Assembly (NCBI RefSeq): GCF_014023125.1
Contig: NZ_CP048914.1
Location: forward strand, 896,698 to 960,697
Length of the DNA: 64,000 nucleotides
Direction: 5' to 3'
Source of the DNA: Candidatus Xianfuyuplasma coldseepsis
GTDB lineage: Bacteria; Bacillota_I; Bacilli_A; Izemoplasmatales; Izemoplasmataceae
This document shows, piece after piece, positions 1 through 10,212 of the stretch. Position 1 is the stretch's first letter, and each line of letters begins with the position of its first letter. The translations under genes and the position numbers were made by a program. Under the pieces are notes generated by a model. The model was not told the origin of the DNA. It saw only the letters and a list, made by a program, of their open reading frames with translations, and made no database searches.

Positions 1-2
1 CT

Positions 3-137
3 TCTGACGAAGAAACAGAGGTCGCCATGCGTGCACTTCTTGCCTTAAAACAAATCGAACGCGCTGGTGATCATGTCACCAATATCGCGGAGAATATCGT
101 TTATTTAGTAAATGGTAAACGGGTAGAACTAAATTAG
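3..137 (+). CDS. phoU: PhoU, C-terminal end (partial)
   Basis: An open frame runs in from the left edge and stops at TAG 135-137, giving 44 residues. The peptide ends with a helix reading ALLALKQIERAGDHVTNIAE and then ...IVYLVNGKRVELN, which matches the last helix of PhoU, the phosphate signalling adaptor that links the Pst transporter to PhoR. A PhoR-like kinase follows 28 bases later, which supports the call. The family is known from the C-terminal E/D-x-x-x-H-V-T-N pattern that contributes to metal binding. Only the last fifth of the protein is in the window. Confidence 0.85.
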   Translation, partial: SDEETEVAMRALLALKQIERAGDHVTNIAENIVYLVNGKRVELN

Positions 138-165
138 GGTATAATATGGTTATGGAGGTGATTTG

Positions 166-1386
166 ATGAACATAAATCGAGAATATCTTGCCATTGCAGT
201 AGGATATCTTTTGGTTATTTTATACATTGCATTCATCAACAATGCAGTCATCAATATTATCTTAGTCTTAATCCTGTTATTTGTTCACTTACAAGTGTAC
301 ACTCAATTTAAAAAACGATTATCTCAGGAAAAAGATACCTCCGTTAACAAACTACAAAGTCGTTTAGAAAAAACAAAACGACTACAAGAAGAAATGGCTG
401 AACGCTTCTTCTCGCTATCACAATCATTTGGTAGTGGACTATTGCTTGTTGATGAAGATGGGATTATTCAGTATGTAAATACCGACATGACAAACTATTT
501 TGGTGAGATTGAATTGGATCAAGATTACCAGAAAGTCCATACCGTTGATGAGCTACATGAGTTCATCAACAAAGCGTACTTAATTGAAGCACCGATGAGA
601 AAACAAGTCCGTCATCAAGGGCGTTCATATGATTTAATCAGCACACCGATTTTTGAAGCAAACATCTTTAAAGGGGCACTGATTCTAGCTCATGATATTA
701 CCGCTTTAAAACATGCTGAAGAATATCAAAAACGCTTTACTGCGGATGTTTCCCACGAATTACGAACCCCCTTGTCAGCAATCAAAGGATTTGGTGAAAT
801 TTTAAGTCGTGATGGAATCTCAGCGGATGAACAAGCAGAGTTTATTCAACTAATCCGCAAAGAAGCCGACCGCATGGAAATCCTTCTAAAAGATCTTACG
901 GAAATATCAAAGTTGGATCGCGTCGATTACGAACTAGAAAAAGAACAAGTATCAATCCAATCACTTATTGAAGAAACCGTAGGCGTTTTAAAACCACGAA
1001 TCAAAGAAAAACAATTACAAGTACATGTAGATATTGAAGATGTCAATCTCGATATTGACAAAAATCGCATGAAACAAGTACTATTAAATATCATTAAGAA
1101 CGCACTGAGTTATACCGATGAAGGTTCGATAACAATTACCGGAAACAAAGAGGAAAATCGTTATAAAATTGCAATTTCTGACACGGGAATTGGGATCAAA
1201 GAAGAAGACTTCGACAAAATATTCAAACGGTTCTATCGTGTTGATAAAGCACGTTCCCGTGATACTGGAGGTAGTGGATTGGGACTATCCATCTCAAAAA
1301 ACGCCGTTATGAAACACGGAGGTACAATCCATGTGTCATCCGCCCTGGATCAAGGGACTACATTTACAATCTATTTGCCTCTATAA
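166..1386 (+). CDS. phoR: PhoR-like membrane sensor histidine kinase
   Basis: A 406-residue kinase. Two hydrophobic segments (about residues 5-22 and 25-44) form an N-terminal hairpin with almost no extracellular loop. A coiled coil, a PAS-like domain (about 75-175), a HisKA domain with the H box DVSHELRTPL (phospho-acceptor His197), and an HATPase with N box (NIIKNAL), G1 (DTGIGI) and G2 (GGSGLGLSI) follow. Neighbouring phoU suggests phosphate sensing. The partner response regulator would lie left of the window. An upstream in-frame TTG at 163 is possible, but ATG 166 is 5 nt from the GGAGGTG ribosome site and is preferred. Function beyond histidine kinase is inferred from context. Confidence 0.85.
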   Translation: MNINREYLAIAVGYLLVILYIAFINNAVINIILVLILLFVHLQVYTQFKKRLSQEKDTSVNKLQSRLEKTKRLQEEMAERFFSLSQSFGSGLLLVDEDGIIQYVNTDMTNYFGEIELDQDYQKVHTVDELHEFINKAYLIEAPMRKQVRHQGRSYDLISTPIFEANIFKGALILAHDITALKHAEEYQKRFTADVSHELRTPLSAIKGFGEILSRDGISADEQAEFIQLIRKEADRMEILLKDLTEISKLDRVDYELEKEQVSIQSLIEETVGVLKPRIKEKQLQVHVDIEDVNLDIDKNRMKQVLLNIIKNALSYTDEGSITITGNKEENRYKIAISDTGIGIKEEDFDKIFKRFYRVDKARSRDTGGSGLGLSISKNAVMKHGGTIHVSSALDQGTTFTIYLPL

Positions 1387-1387
1387 G

Positions 1388-1415
1388 AATAATGGGGAAA
1401 CCTATTATTTTTTTC
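1388..1415 (+). terminator. Rho-independent terminator after phoR-like gene
   Basis: An imperfect stem (AATAATGGG at 1388-1396 with CCTATTATT at 1401-1409, one G-T pair) has a 4-nt loop and runs into a T tract. Confidence 0.7.
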
Positions 1416-1444
1416 TTGCAAAAAAAAGGACTTTTGTATATAAT
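1416..1444 (+). promoter_or_regulatory. Sigma-A type promoter for DUF1934-rpoE
   Basis: TTGCAA at 1416-1421 and TATAAT at 1439-1444 are separated by exactly 17 bases, directly behind the phoR terminator and ahead of the DUF1934 gene. Confidence 0.7.
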
Positions 1445-1506
1445 ATGTGGGCATTAAGGTAAAATGGATTTTAAGGTTTCTAATTAAGCACAAATGAGGT
1501 GGTTAT

Positions 1507-1887
1507 ATGCACCGAGTACAAGTACATTTCACCATCACTTCATCCGACGCTTCACAAACTTTTGAGACAGTAGGAACACTTGATGATAGAGTACTGGAGT
1601 TTGTTGATCCTACCGATCATACAAACAGACTCATTATGAGTGACACCCTTTCCTATCATAAGATTGGAGAAACGATACTGAATCTTAAGCTTGATGAAGA
1701 CCGTCTTACTACAGCTACGTACCAGGTTTACGAACAGACACTTCAATTTACCGTACATACGAAATCTCTGAATCTAACAACCAAATACATTGATGTAGAG
1801 TATGAACTCTACCAGGATGAGAACCTTGTCAATACCACCCATTTTACCATTGAGTATCAACCATTAAAGGAGGACCATCATGACTAA
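1507..1887 (+). CDS. DUF1934 (YwiB-like) small beta-barrel protein
   Basis: A 126-residue, beta-rich protein with alternating hydrophobic strands and no signal peptide or membrane segment. Its length, its strand pattern and its position immediately upstream of rpoE match the DUF1934/YwiB family, which folds as a calycin-like barrel of unknown function and sits near argS and rpoE in Bacillus. Here argS is absent from between the two genes. GAGGTGG at 1495-1501 precedes ATG 1507. Its end overlaps the rpoE start by 8 bases, so the two are probably co-translated. Family assignment is by context as much as by sequence. Confidence 0.7.
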   Translation: MHRVQVHFTITSSDASQTFETVGTLDDRVLEFVDPTDHTNRLIMSDTLSYHKIGETILNLKLDEDRLTTATYQVYEQTLQFTVHTKSLNLTTKYIDVEYELYQDENLVNTTHFTIEYQPLKEDHHD

Positions 1888-2470
1888 AGAATTATCTCTT
1901 ATGGACGCAGCAACAATGATTATGGCAAATGAGAAAAAAGCATTTGACGTCTATGATTTGTTTGATCGTGTCGCCGCACTATTAGAACTATCTGAAGACC
2001 AACAAGCGAATTTAATTTCGAAATTTTATGCGGATTTAACAACGTCCGCGAAGTTTGTGTATGTTGGAAATAACGAGTGGAACTTAAAATCCAATGAAAA
2101 GATTGAATTATGGGAAAAAGACGGATCATTCTACAAAGAGTACACCGTTGTTGAACTACCGGAAGAATACAAAGTAGATCCATTCGCGCAAACCAAAAAA
2201 CCTAAACCAAAACCTGCTCCTGCACCGAAAGAAGAACCCGAAGTGGTCGTAGAAGAAGTGGTTATTGATGTTGTTGAAGTACCGGAAGAAGTTGTTGTTC
2301 AAGAGGAAACCAAACCAGCTATCGAACCAGCTGTTGATCCACAAATTGCTATCGATTCCAATGAAGCTGAAGACGATTATGAAGAAGAAATCTTCGAGGA
2401 TTACGATGATTTCGATGAAGAAAAATACAACGAATACATGGATACCTACGAGGATCAATACGACGACTAA
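1880..2470 (+). CDS. rpoE: RNA polymerase delta subunit
   Basis: A 196-residue protein. The N-terminal ~85 residues form the HARE-HTH (winged-helix) domain that docks on RNA polymerase (MDAATMIMANEKKAFDVYDL, then a WNLKS strand). A Lys/Pro linker (FAQTKKPKPKPAPAPKEE) leads to a very acidic, unstructured tail rich in Glu and Asp to the C-terminus. In the family the tail displaces nucleic acid and speeds recycling of polymerase. AAAGGAGG at 1866-1873 sets ATG 1880. It sits just before pyrG, the usual Bacillus order, but a separate promoter and attenuator lie between them. Confidence 0.92.
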   Translation: MTKELSLMDAATMIMANEKKAFDVYDLFDRVAALLELSEDQQANLISKFYADLTTSAKFVYVGNNEWNLKSNEKIELWEKDGSFYKEYTVVELPEEYKVDPFAQTKKPKPKPAPAPKEEPEVVVEEVVIDVVEVPEEVVVQEETKPAIEPAVDPQIAIDSNEAEDDYEEEIFEDYDDFDEEKYNEYMDTYEDQYDD

Positions 2471-2485
2471 AATTCAAAATCGCTA

Positions 2486-2514
2486 TTGATTTCAAAACGC
2501 CGTTTTGTTATAAT
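2486..2514 (+). promoter_or_regulatory. pyrG promoter
   Basis: TTGATT (2486-2491) and TATAAT (2509-2514) are spaced by 17 bases. The predicted start, 7 bases past the -10 box, falls on the first G of GGGC at 2521, which is the initiation sequence needed for pyrG-type reiterative transcription. Confidence 0.85.
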
Positions 2515-2520
2515 TTTAGA

Positions 2521-2566
2521 GGGCACACTAGAAATAGTTCTCCTATTTTAGGAGGACTGTTTTTTA
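2521..2566 (+). promoter_or_regulatory. pyrG leader attenuator (CTP-sensing by G reiteration)
   Basis: The predicted transcript starts GGGCACAC. A 10-bp hairpin follows (2536-2545 with 2549-2558, loop TTT, one G-U pair) and then a T6 tract. The 5' arm contains the pyrimidine run TTCTCCT. In Bacillus subtilis pyrG, low CTP stalls the polymerase at C4, extra Gs are added, and poly-G pairs with a pyrimidine run in the terminator to block termination. Every element of that mechanism is present here: GGGC start, pyrimidine run of seven, and terminator. Confidence 0.88.
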
Positions 2567-2583
2567 TTTATAATAGATTTTGA

Positions 2584-4219
<1,636 letters not shown>

Positions 4220-4410
4220 GTTTCGGCGAATAGATAAATTGATACCATATGACAATTTGATGAAAACTGTACATTTTAAGAAAATCAGAGAAATTGCATA
4301 ATAAAGCCGTTAAAAGGCATTCTTGTTTCAGTGTTTTTGCCTTTCTTAATAGCTTTCACTATGATATAATTTGAATAGACATTTAAAAAATACACATGAG
4401 GAGGAATGTC

Positions 4411-5805
4411 ATGTTAGATAAAACAGTCATTAAAAATGTATTACAAATGGCGTTATCAACCGCTGGCGATTTTGCAGAAATCTTTATTGAAGATAAATTT
4501 TCCACATCTGCGAATATGTTGTCCAGCAAAGTAGAAGGCGTACACAACGCCAAAACATCAGGAATTGGAATTCGTATTGCCAAAGGATATCACCGTGTAT
4601 ATGGGTATACTAATAGTTTTGAAGAAGAAACACTACTACAACTTGCCAGTGATTTAGCGCAATCGTTCCCAGGAGAACCCCTTGGAATTGAGTTTGAACT
4701 TGGTGAGATGAAAGTTGCTACCAAACATCAAGCGAAGATCAATCCGAAAGATGTCTCAATCGAAGACAAAGTAGCTTTACTCTATCGAGCCGATAAAGCG
4801 GCCCGTGCTTATGATGAAGACATTAAGCAAGTGAATGTACGGTATTTGGATTATACTCAAAATGTATGGATTGCGAATACCGAAGGGACTTATGTCAACG
4901 ACACACGTACAAGAACTCGTTTGGCGATTGCATCCATTGCGGCAAATGAAAAAACCAAACAAACTGGGTATTATGGACCTGGTGGAACCTATGGATTTGA
5001 GTTCTATAGTGATGTCATCAATGTCGAAGAAGCAGCAGAAGAAGCTTCTCGTATCGCCAAAACGATGCTCTATGCAGATGAGTGTCCGAGTGGGAAAATG
5101 CCCGTTGTTATTGACAATGGATTTGGTGGCGTTATCTTCCATGAAGCTGTTGGCCATAGTTTAGAAGCTACCGCAGTTGCTCGTGGAGCAAGTGTCTTTA
5201 CCGGTAAAAAAGGTGAAGTGATCGCCAATCCATTAATCTCTGCCGTTGATGATGGAACGATTGAACATGCATGGGGTAGTGCAACCTTTGATGATGAAGG
5301 AAACTACCAACAAAAACGTCAACTAATTAAAGACGGCGTCTTAACAAGCTATATGATTGATAAATTAAATGCCAAACGGATGAACGATGAATGTACTAAC
5401 TCTGGTCGTCGTGAATCGTATCGTTTTGCACCGACATCACGAATGACAAATACCTTTATTGAAAACGGAAGCTCGACATTTGATGAGATCATCGCTGCAA
5501 CCGAGTTTGGTTTATATGCGAAAAAACTCGGTGGAGGAAGTGTCAATCCCGCAACTGGTGACTTTAACTTCTCCGTTAACGAAGGATACATGATCCGTAA
5601 CGGTAAAATCGCTGAACCAGTGCGTGGAGCATCCTTAGTAGGTACTGGCGCTGAAGCTCTTAAGAAAGTCGATATGGTTGGAAACAACTTACTTCGCGAA
5701 CAAGGTATGTGTGGTAGTGAATCTGGAAGTATCCCGGCTGACGTTGGACAACCAACCATCCGTGTATCGGAAATCACGGTTGGTGGACGAGGAGGTGCCA
5801 TCTAA
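4411..5805 (+). CDS. tldD: TldD-type metalloprotease subunit
   Basis: 464 residues, the usual length of TldD. The metal-binding HEAVGHSLE (HExxxH) is present, followed by the family signature SVNPATGDFNFSVNEGYMI and the C-terminus VGGRGGAI. TldD pairs with TldE/PmbA in a cytoplasmic heterodimer that degrades unfolded peptides and processes some modified peptides. TldD carries the zinc site. An upstream ATG at 4396 is rejected because its codons are part of the ribosome site GAGGAGGA (4398-4405), which is 5 nt before ATG 4411. Its stop overlaps the next start as TAATG, so the two are translationally coupled. Confidence 0.95.
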   Translation: MLDKTVIKNVLQMALSTAGDFAEIFIEDKFSTSANMLSSKVEGVHNAKTSGIGIRIAKGYHRVYGYTNSFEEETLLQLASDLAQSFPGEPLGIEFELGEMKVATKHQAKINPKDVSIEDKVALLYRADKAARAYDEDIKQVNVRYLDYTQNVWIANTEGTYVNDTRTRTRLAIASIAANEKTKQTGYYGPGGTYGFEFYSDVINVEEAAEEASRIAKTMLYADECPSGKMPVVIDNGFGGVIFHEAVGHSLEATAVARGASVFTGKKGEVIANPLISAVDDGTIEHAWGSATFDDEGNYQQKRQLIKDGVLTSYMIDKLNAKRMNDECTNSGRRESYRFAPTSRMTNTFIENGSSTFDEIIAATEFGLYAKKLGGGSVNPATGDFNFSVNEGYMIRNGKIAEPVRGASLVGTGAEALKKVDMVGNNLLREQGMCGSESGSIPADVGQPTIRVSEITVGGRGGAI

Positions 5806-7115
5806 TGAATTTTGACAAACTCTTTGCTCTCGCAAAACAAGAAGGCATCGAAGACGTACAAGTCTATTATGCCGCTGGAACGGAATTTGAAATTGAAGTA
5901 TTTAATACGACTTTAGAGAAATACACCATCGCGGATACCGCTAGTTTACGAGTAAAAGGTATCTATGATGGTAAAATGGGTACTGTTAGTACCGAAGAAA
6001 TTAATGAAGACATTTTCCCATTCTTAGTTGACAGTGTTGTTGCATCGGCAAAAGCAATCACTAGTGAAGATGAAGTGTTCATCTATGAAGGGGACAAGGA
6101 ATACAAGGAACTGGATTACCTGTACAACAAATCACTAGACGATGTGTCTGCAGCCGATAAAATCAATGATACATTGAAATTGGAAGAACTAATTAAGGCA
6201 CAAGACAAACGTATTTCCATGGTACAAGCATTCTATGGTGACGGTGCAAACGTGGTTCGCATCGAAAACTCGAAAGGGTTAAAACTTCGTAAAGAAGTAA
6301 ACAGCGCCATGTTAGGTGCATTTATCATTGCTACTGATGGAACTGATCAACGCAGTGTCTTTGAATATAAACTCTCGAATGACTACGCTGATTTTAATCT
6401 CGAAGAAATGGCCAAAGAAGGTGCTGAAAAAGCAGTGGCACTTCTCGGAAGTTCTCCAGTTAAATCAGGAACTTATGAAATTTTATTAAAAAATACTGCA
6501 AGTTGTTCTCTTTTAGCACCACATGTCTCTATGTTCAGTGCTGAGAGCGTTCAAAAGGACGTCTCCTTATTAAAAGGAAAAGTAGGAGAAGTCATCGGTT
6601 CAGACTTAATTACATTAGTTGATGACCCATTCATGCTGAAATCCTCCAGATCGGGTGCGTTTGATGATGAAGGTGTCGCAACTAGATACAAAGAACTCAT
6701 TCAAGATGGAAAACTTACTGGATTCCTGCACAATTTAAAAACAGCGAAAAAGGATAATACGGAATCGACGGGTAATGGATTCAATGCAATCCGTCCAACC
6801 AACTTCTATTTTAAAGCTGGTGAACTGGACTACGATGATGCTGTGAAATCGATGAAAAAAGGATTGATTATCACCGCACTCGATGGTACACATGCAGGAT
6901 GTAGCCCGATTAGTGGTGACTTTAGCCTTCAAGCCTCTGGTTTCTTAGTGGAAGACGGTGAGATTGTGCGTCCAGTAAACCTTATCACCATCGCTGGTAA
7001 TTACTTAACGTTGCTTCAAGATGTTACGGCTGTTTGCTCCGATTTAAAATTCAATTATGGATTCGTCGGAAGCCCCTCATTATTGATTAAATCACTACAA
7101 GTATCCGGTGAATAA
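5805..7115 (+). CDS. pmbA: TldE/PmbA, partner of TldD
   Basis: 436 residues, co-directional with tldD and overlapping it by one base (TAATG). It has the same fold family as TldD, ending in FGSPSLLIKSLQVSGE in the manner of PmbA, and lacks the HExxxH motif, as expected for the non-catalytic partner. Conserved stretches include GCSPISGDFSLQASGFLVEDGEI and the N-terminal DVQVYYA strand. It forms the substrate channel with TldD. A strong terminator follows. Confidence 0.93.
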   Translation: MNFDKLFALAKQEGIEDVQVYYAAGTEFEIEVFNTTLEKYTIADTASLRVKGIYDGKMGTVSTEEINEDIFPFLVDSVVASAKAITSEDEVFIYEGDKEYKELDYLYNKSLDDVSAADKINDTLKLEELIKAQDKRISMVQAFYGDGANVVRIENSKGLKLRKEVNSAMLGAFIIATDGTDQRSVFEYKLSNDYADFNLEEMAKEGAEKAVALLGSSPVKSGTYEILLKNTASCSLLAPHVSMFSAESVQKDVSLLKGKVGEVIGSDLITLVDDPFMLKSSRSGAFDDEGVATRYKELIQDGKLTGFLHNLKTAKKDNTESTGNGFNAIRPTNFYFKAGELDYDDAVKSMKKGLIITALDGTHAGCSPISGDFSLQASGFLVEDGEIVRPVNLITIAGNYLTLLQDVTAVCSDLKFNYGFVGSPSLLIKSLQVSGE

Positions 7116-7120
7116 TTCAC

Positions 7121-7148
7121 AAAAACACTGTTCCGACAGTGTTTTTTT
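7121..7148 (+). terminator. Terminator of tldD-pmbA
   Basis: AAAAACACTGT (7121-7131), loop TCCG, ACAGTGTTTTT (7136-7146): a perfect 11-bp stem with a T run. Confidence 0.9.
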
Positions 7149-7167
7149 GTTGAGAAGGTCTCATTAG

Positions 7168-7196
7168 TTTACTTACACAAACAAATAATGTATAAT
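7168..7196 (+). promoter_or_regulatory. fba promoter
   Basis: TTTACT (7168-7173), 17-bp spacer, TATAAT (7191-7196), 40 bases before the fba start. Confidence 0.65.
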
Positions 7197-7235
7197 ATGA
7201 CTGATTAATAACATAAATATTAGGAGGAACAAGTA

Positions 7236-8102
7236 ATGGCTTTAGTATCAGCAAAAGAAATGTTACAAAAAGCGCGTAAAGAAGGGTATGCCGTAGGGCA
7301 ATTTAACATTAACAATCTCGAATGGACAAAAGCAATCTTAACCGCAGCCGAAGAAAGTAAATCACCTGTAATCTTAGGTGTTAGCGAAGGTGCTGCTCGT
7401 TATATGACTGGTTTTGACACCGTTGTTGGTATGGTAAATGGAATGTTGAAAAACTTAAACATCACTGTACCGGTTGCCATTCATTTGGATCACGGATCAT
7501 TTGAAGGTGCAAAAAAATGTATTGAAGCAGGATTCAGTAGTGTTATGTTTGATGGATCACACTTTGAAATTGAAGAAAACATTCAAAAAACCAAAGAAAT
7601 CGTTCAATATGCTCATGATTTAGGCATCAGTGTTGAAGCCGAAGTTGGAAGTATCGGTGGCGAAGAAGATGGTATCGTTGGTGGCGGAGAAGTCGCAGAC
7701 GTAAATGAATGTAAAATGATTGCCGACCTTGGTGTTGATATGCTAGCAGCTGGAATCGGAAATATTCATGGGAAATACCCTGAAAACTGGGCTGGATTAC
7801 GTTTGGATGTCTTAAAAGAGATCCAAGATGCTACTGGACAAATGCCTCTCGTACTACATGGTGGAACAGGAATTCCTGGAGATATGATAAAAGAAGCAAT
7901 CTCATTAGGTGTTTCTAAAATTAATGTTAACACTGAAATTCAATTGGTATTCGCTGAAGCAACTCGTCAATACATCGAAGCTGGAAAAGATTTACAAGGA
8001 AAAGGATTTGATCCTCGTAAATTATTAAAACCTGGTTATGATGCTGCAATCGCTACAGTAAAAGAAAAAATGGAGCTATTTGGTTCTGTAAACAAAGCGT
8101 AG
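7236..8102 (+). CDS. fba: Class II fructose-1,6-bisphosphate aldolase
   Basis: 288 residues. It is a zinc-dependent glycolytic aldolase cleaving fructose-1,6-bisphosphate to two triose phosphates. Diagnostic segments are AIHLDHGSFEGAKKCIEAGF (zinc-binding His and catalytic region), VEAEVGSIGGEEDG, GIGNIHGKYP and LVLHGGTGIP (phosphate binding and the third zinc His). TAGGAGGA at 7221-7228 precedes ATG 7236. The ZIP transporter follows within 10 bases, so the two are likely one transcript. Confidence 0.97.
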   Translation: MALVSAKEMLQKARKEGYAVGQFNINNLEWTKAILTAAEESKSPVILGVSEGAARYMTGFDTVVGMVNGMLKNLNITVPVAIHLDHGSFEGAKKCIEAGFSSVMFDGSHFEIEENIQKTKEIVQYAHDLGISVEAEVGSIGGEEDGIVGGGEVADVNECKMIADLGVDMLAAGIGNIHGKYPENWAGLRLDVLKEIQDATGQMPLVLHGGTGIPGDMIKEAISLGVSKINVNTEIQLVFAEATRQYIEAGKDLQGKGFDPRKLLKPGYDAAIATVKEKMELFGSVNKA

Positions 8103-8111
8103 GTGGTTTAT

Positions 8112-8930
8112 ATGTTTGATTGGATTTATGCAAATCCAGTACTCGCCGCGTTACTAGGAACGCTATTCACCTGGGGCTTAACTGCTGCTGGTTCAGCACT
8201 TGTATTTCCCTTTGCTAATGTATCCAAGAAACTGTTTAATGGATTACTCGGATTTAGTGCCGGGGTTATGATCGCTGCTTCCTTTTGGAGTTTATTAAAC
8301 CCAGCGATAATCCTTGCTGAAGAAACAGGGATGAATCCTGTTTTACAGGCATCGTTAGGATTCCTAAGTGGTGGATTATTCATTCTATTAATTGACAGAT
8401 ACTTACCTCATATGCATGTGATGACAAAGCATGAAGAGGGTGTGAAGTCCTCTTGGCACCGTAGTGTCTTATTGGTTCTTGCGATTACATTGCATAATAT
8501 ACCAGAAGGATTAGCTGTAGGGGTAGCCTTTGGGTATGCTGCAACGGTTGCTGGTGGTAGTACTGCCGCAGCTGCAGCCATTGGTGGAGCCGTCGCTCTT
8601 GCTATTGGTATCGGAATTCAAAACTTTCCTGAGGGAGCCGCAGTAAGTGTTCCACTGCGTCGTGAAGGAATGAGTAAAACAAAAGCGTTTATGATTGGCC
8701 AATTTAGTGGTATGGTTGAACCGATTGCCGGTGTTGTGGGTGCATTGTTAGCAATTTCAATGCAAACTATCTTACCATTTTCACTAAGCTTTGCGGCCGG
8801 TGCGATGATTTATGTTGTTGTTGAAGAATTAATACCTGAATCACAAATGATGGAAACAACTAAAATTGCCACGATTGGGGCAATGGTTGGTTTCGTAGTG
8901 ATGATGACATTGGATGTTGCCCTTGGATGA
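8112..8930 (+). CDS. ZIP-family divalent metal transporter (GufA-like)
   Basis: 272 residues with about eight membrane segments. The paired metal motifs of ZIP proteins are seen as HNIPEGLAVG and NFPEGAAVS, with a short His-containing loop (HMHVMTKHEE) between the third and fourth segments. It probably takes up zinc, iron or manganese across the plasma membrane; substrate cannot be read from sequence. ATG 8112 is chosen because AGGTGG (8101-8106) is 5 nt upstream; the in-frame GTG at 8103 lies inside that site. It overlaps the next frame by 17 bases. Confidence 0.9.
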   Translation: MFDWIYANPVLAALLGTLFTWGLTAAGSALVFPFANVSKKLFNGLLGFSAGVMIAASFWSLLNPAIILAEETGMNPVLQASLGFLSGGLFILLIDRYLPHMHVMTKHEEGVKSSWHRSVLLVLAITLHNIPEGLAVGVAFGYAATVAGGSTAAAAAIGGAVALAIGIGIQNFPEGAAVSVPLRREGMSKTKAFMIGQFSGMVEPIAGVVGALLAISMQTILPFSLSFAAGAMIYVVVEELIPESQMMETTKIATIGAMVGFVVMMTLDVALG

Positions 8931-9504
8931 GTTTGTACTAAAGGATTACGCATCCTGGAAGATTGAGAATCATGTCATTATTGATACCTTCCGCAACAAC
9001 CACAACAAGATCTATGAACGCTTAGAACCGGTCTATCTCGTCTTGGAACACATCTACGACATGGCCGTTAACCAACAAGATATTGATGGTGATTTAGAGA
9101 CTATCTTCAACATTGGGTTTCAATACCTACATGCTCAATTCAATGTCATGAAAATCTACTTTGAAAGCCTCTTCCAAAGCAATTGTGAGGATTTTGAAGA
9201 ATACCATGAAATGCTACTATACTTAATGTATATTTTTGATGTTCGGACCGATCTTGAGAACCATGATGTCGATTCGGATATTGAAGCGCTCAACCATGTT
9301 GAAACCTACATTGAGAATATGATTATGGAACGCCGTGACGATTACGCATACGTGCGGGAAATGATGAACGATGCATTAAAGACGGTATTTGATATGATTG
9401 AGTACGAATATGTAAGTATTATTGATATTTACGTTGAAATTGCTGAAAATTTAGATATATTCATCTACGAAGAAGATGAATTAGTCATTGGAAAAGAAGT
9501 TTAA
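8914..9504 (+). CDS. Unknown acidic all-helical protein
   Basis: Up to 196 residues, not recognised. It is predicted to be almost entirely helical, with many Glu, Asp, Tyr and Ile, no membrane segment, no signal peptide and no Cys cluster (one Cys). It starts at TTG 8914 or TTG 8920 inside the end of the ZIP gene; no ATG and no clear Shine-Dalgarno is available, so translation probably depends on coupling to the upstream gene. A clean terminator follows, closing the fba-ZIP-unknown unit. A PhoU- or ferritin-like helical bundle is conceivable, but I see no binding residues that would show it. Confidence 0.6.
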   Translation: MLPLDEFVLKDYASWKIENHVIIDTFRNNHNKIYERLEPVYLVLEHIYDMAVNQQDIDGDLETIFNIGFQYLHAQFNVMKIYFESLFQSNCEDFEEYHEMLLYLMYIFDVRTDLENHDVDSDIEALNHVETYIENMIMERRDDYAYVREMMNDALKTVFDMIEYEYVSIIDIYVEIAENLDIFIYEEDELVIGKEV

Positions 9505-9530
9505 AGGCACGAAATAACGTGCCTTTTTAA
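9503..9530 (+). terminator. Terminator of the fba unit
   Basis: AAAGGCACG (9503-9511), 6-nt loop, CGTGCCTTT (9518-9526) and a T run. Confidence 0.88.
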
Positions 9531-9609
9531 ATGGAAACATTTTCAAAGTGTTTTGTTTAGTATTATTCTAAATATACGATATAATAGCAATGCAAGAGAG
9601 GTGATTACT

Positions 9610-10197
9610 ATGGGAATGATTAGTGATATTAAAACCGTCAAACAAAAAGATCCTGCAGCACGACACGCTTTAGATATTATCCTAACGCATAATGGACTAC
9701 ACGCCGTATGGTATTATCGTATCGCTCATTTCTTTTGGACTATAAAATTAAAAATGATTGCACGTATTATTAGTAATATTGGCCGAATGTTAACAGGCGC
9801 TGATATTCATCCAGCAGCAACCATTGGCAAAAACTTCCTAATTGATCATGCAACGGGTGTGGTCATCGGTGAAACCGCTGAAATTGGACAAAATGTACTA
9901 ATGTATCACGGTGTAACCTTAGGTGGAACCGGTAATGATTCCGGATGCAAACGTCATCCAACCGTATGCGATCATGTGATGATTGCTGCCGGTGCAAAAA
10001 TACTTGGTAATATTCATATTGGTTACGGAGCTAAGATTGGTGCCAATGCGGTAGTATTAAAAGAAGTACCACCACATTCGACAGCAGTCGGAATGCCAGC
10101 ACGAATTATTCAAAAAGAAGAGACCAAATTACTAACCGAAACAGATTGCAGTTTGGTAGCAAAGGAAAAAAAGTATAAAAAAAGAGTAGCTAGCTAA
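9610..10197 (+). CDS. cysE: Serine O-acetyltransferase
   Basis: 195 residues. It makes O-acetylserine from serine and acetyl-CoA, the first step of cysteine synthesis. A short helical N-terminus leads into the left-handed beta-helix with hexapeptide repeats (IGKNFLIDHATGVVIGETAEIG, HGVTLGG, HPTVCDHVMIAAGAKILG) and the C-terminal GMPARII. It is a little shorter than Bacillus CysE. ATG 9610 follows GAGAGGTG; a longer frame from a TTG at 9553 runs through the promoter (TATAAT 9580-9585) and is rejected. cysK, the next enzyme, converges from the opposite strand. Confidence 0.95.
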   Translation: MGMISDIKTVKQKDPAARHALDIILTHNGLHAVWYYRIAHFFWTIKLKMIARIISNIGRMLTGADIHPAATIGKNFLIDHATGVVIGETAEIGQNVLMYHGVTLGGTGNDSGCKRHPTVCDHVMIAAGAKILGNIHIGYGAKIGANAVVLKEVPPHSTAVGMPARIIQKEETKLLTETDCSLVAKEKKYKKRVAS

Positions 10198-10212
10198 GCT
10201 ACTCTTTTTTGT
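10181..10212. terminator. Shared terminator between cysE and cysK
   Basis: AAAGAGTAGCT (10181-10191) pairs with AGCTACTCTTT (10197-10207), with A and T runs on both sides, so it can serve both convergent genes. Confidence 0.85.

Noticed and set aside
2156-2489. Open frames on both strands within the acidic tail of rpoE
   Set aside because: Low-complexity GAA/GAT repeats keep other frames open; no ribosome site and biased composition.
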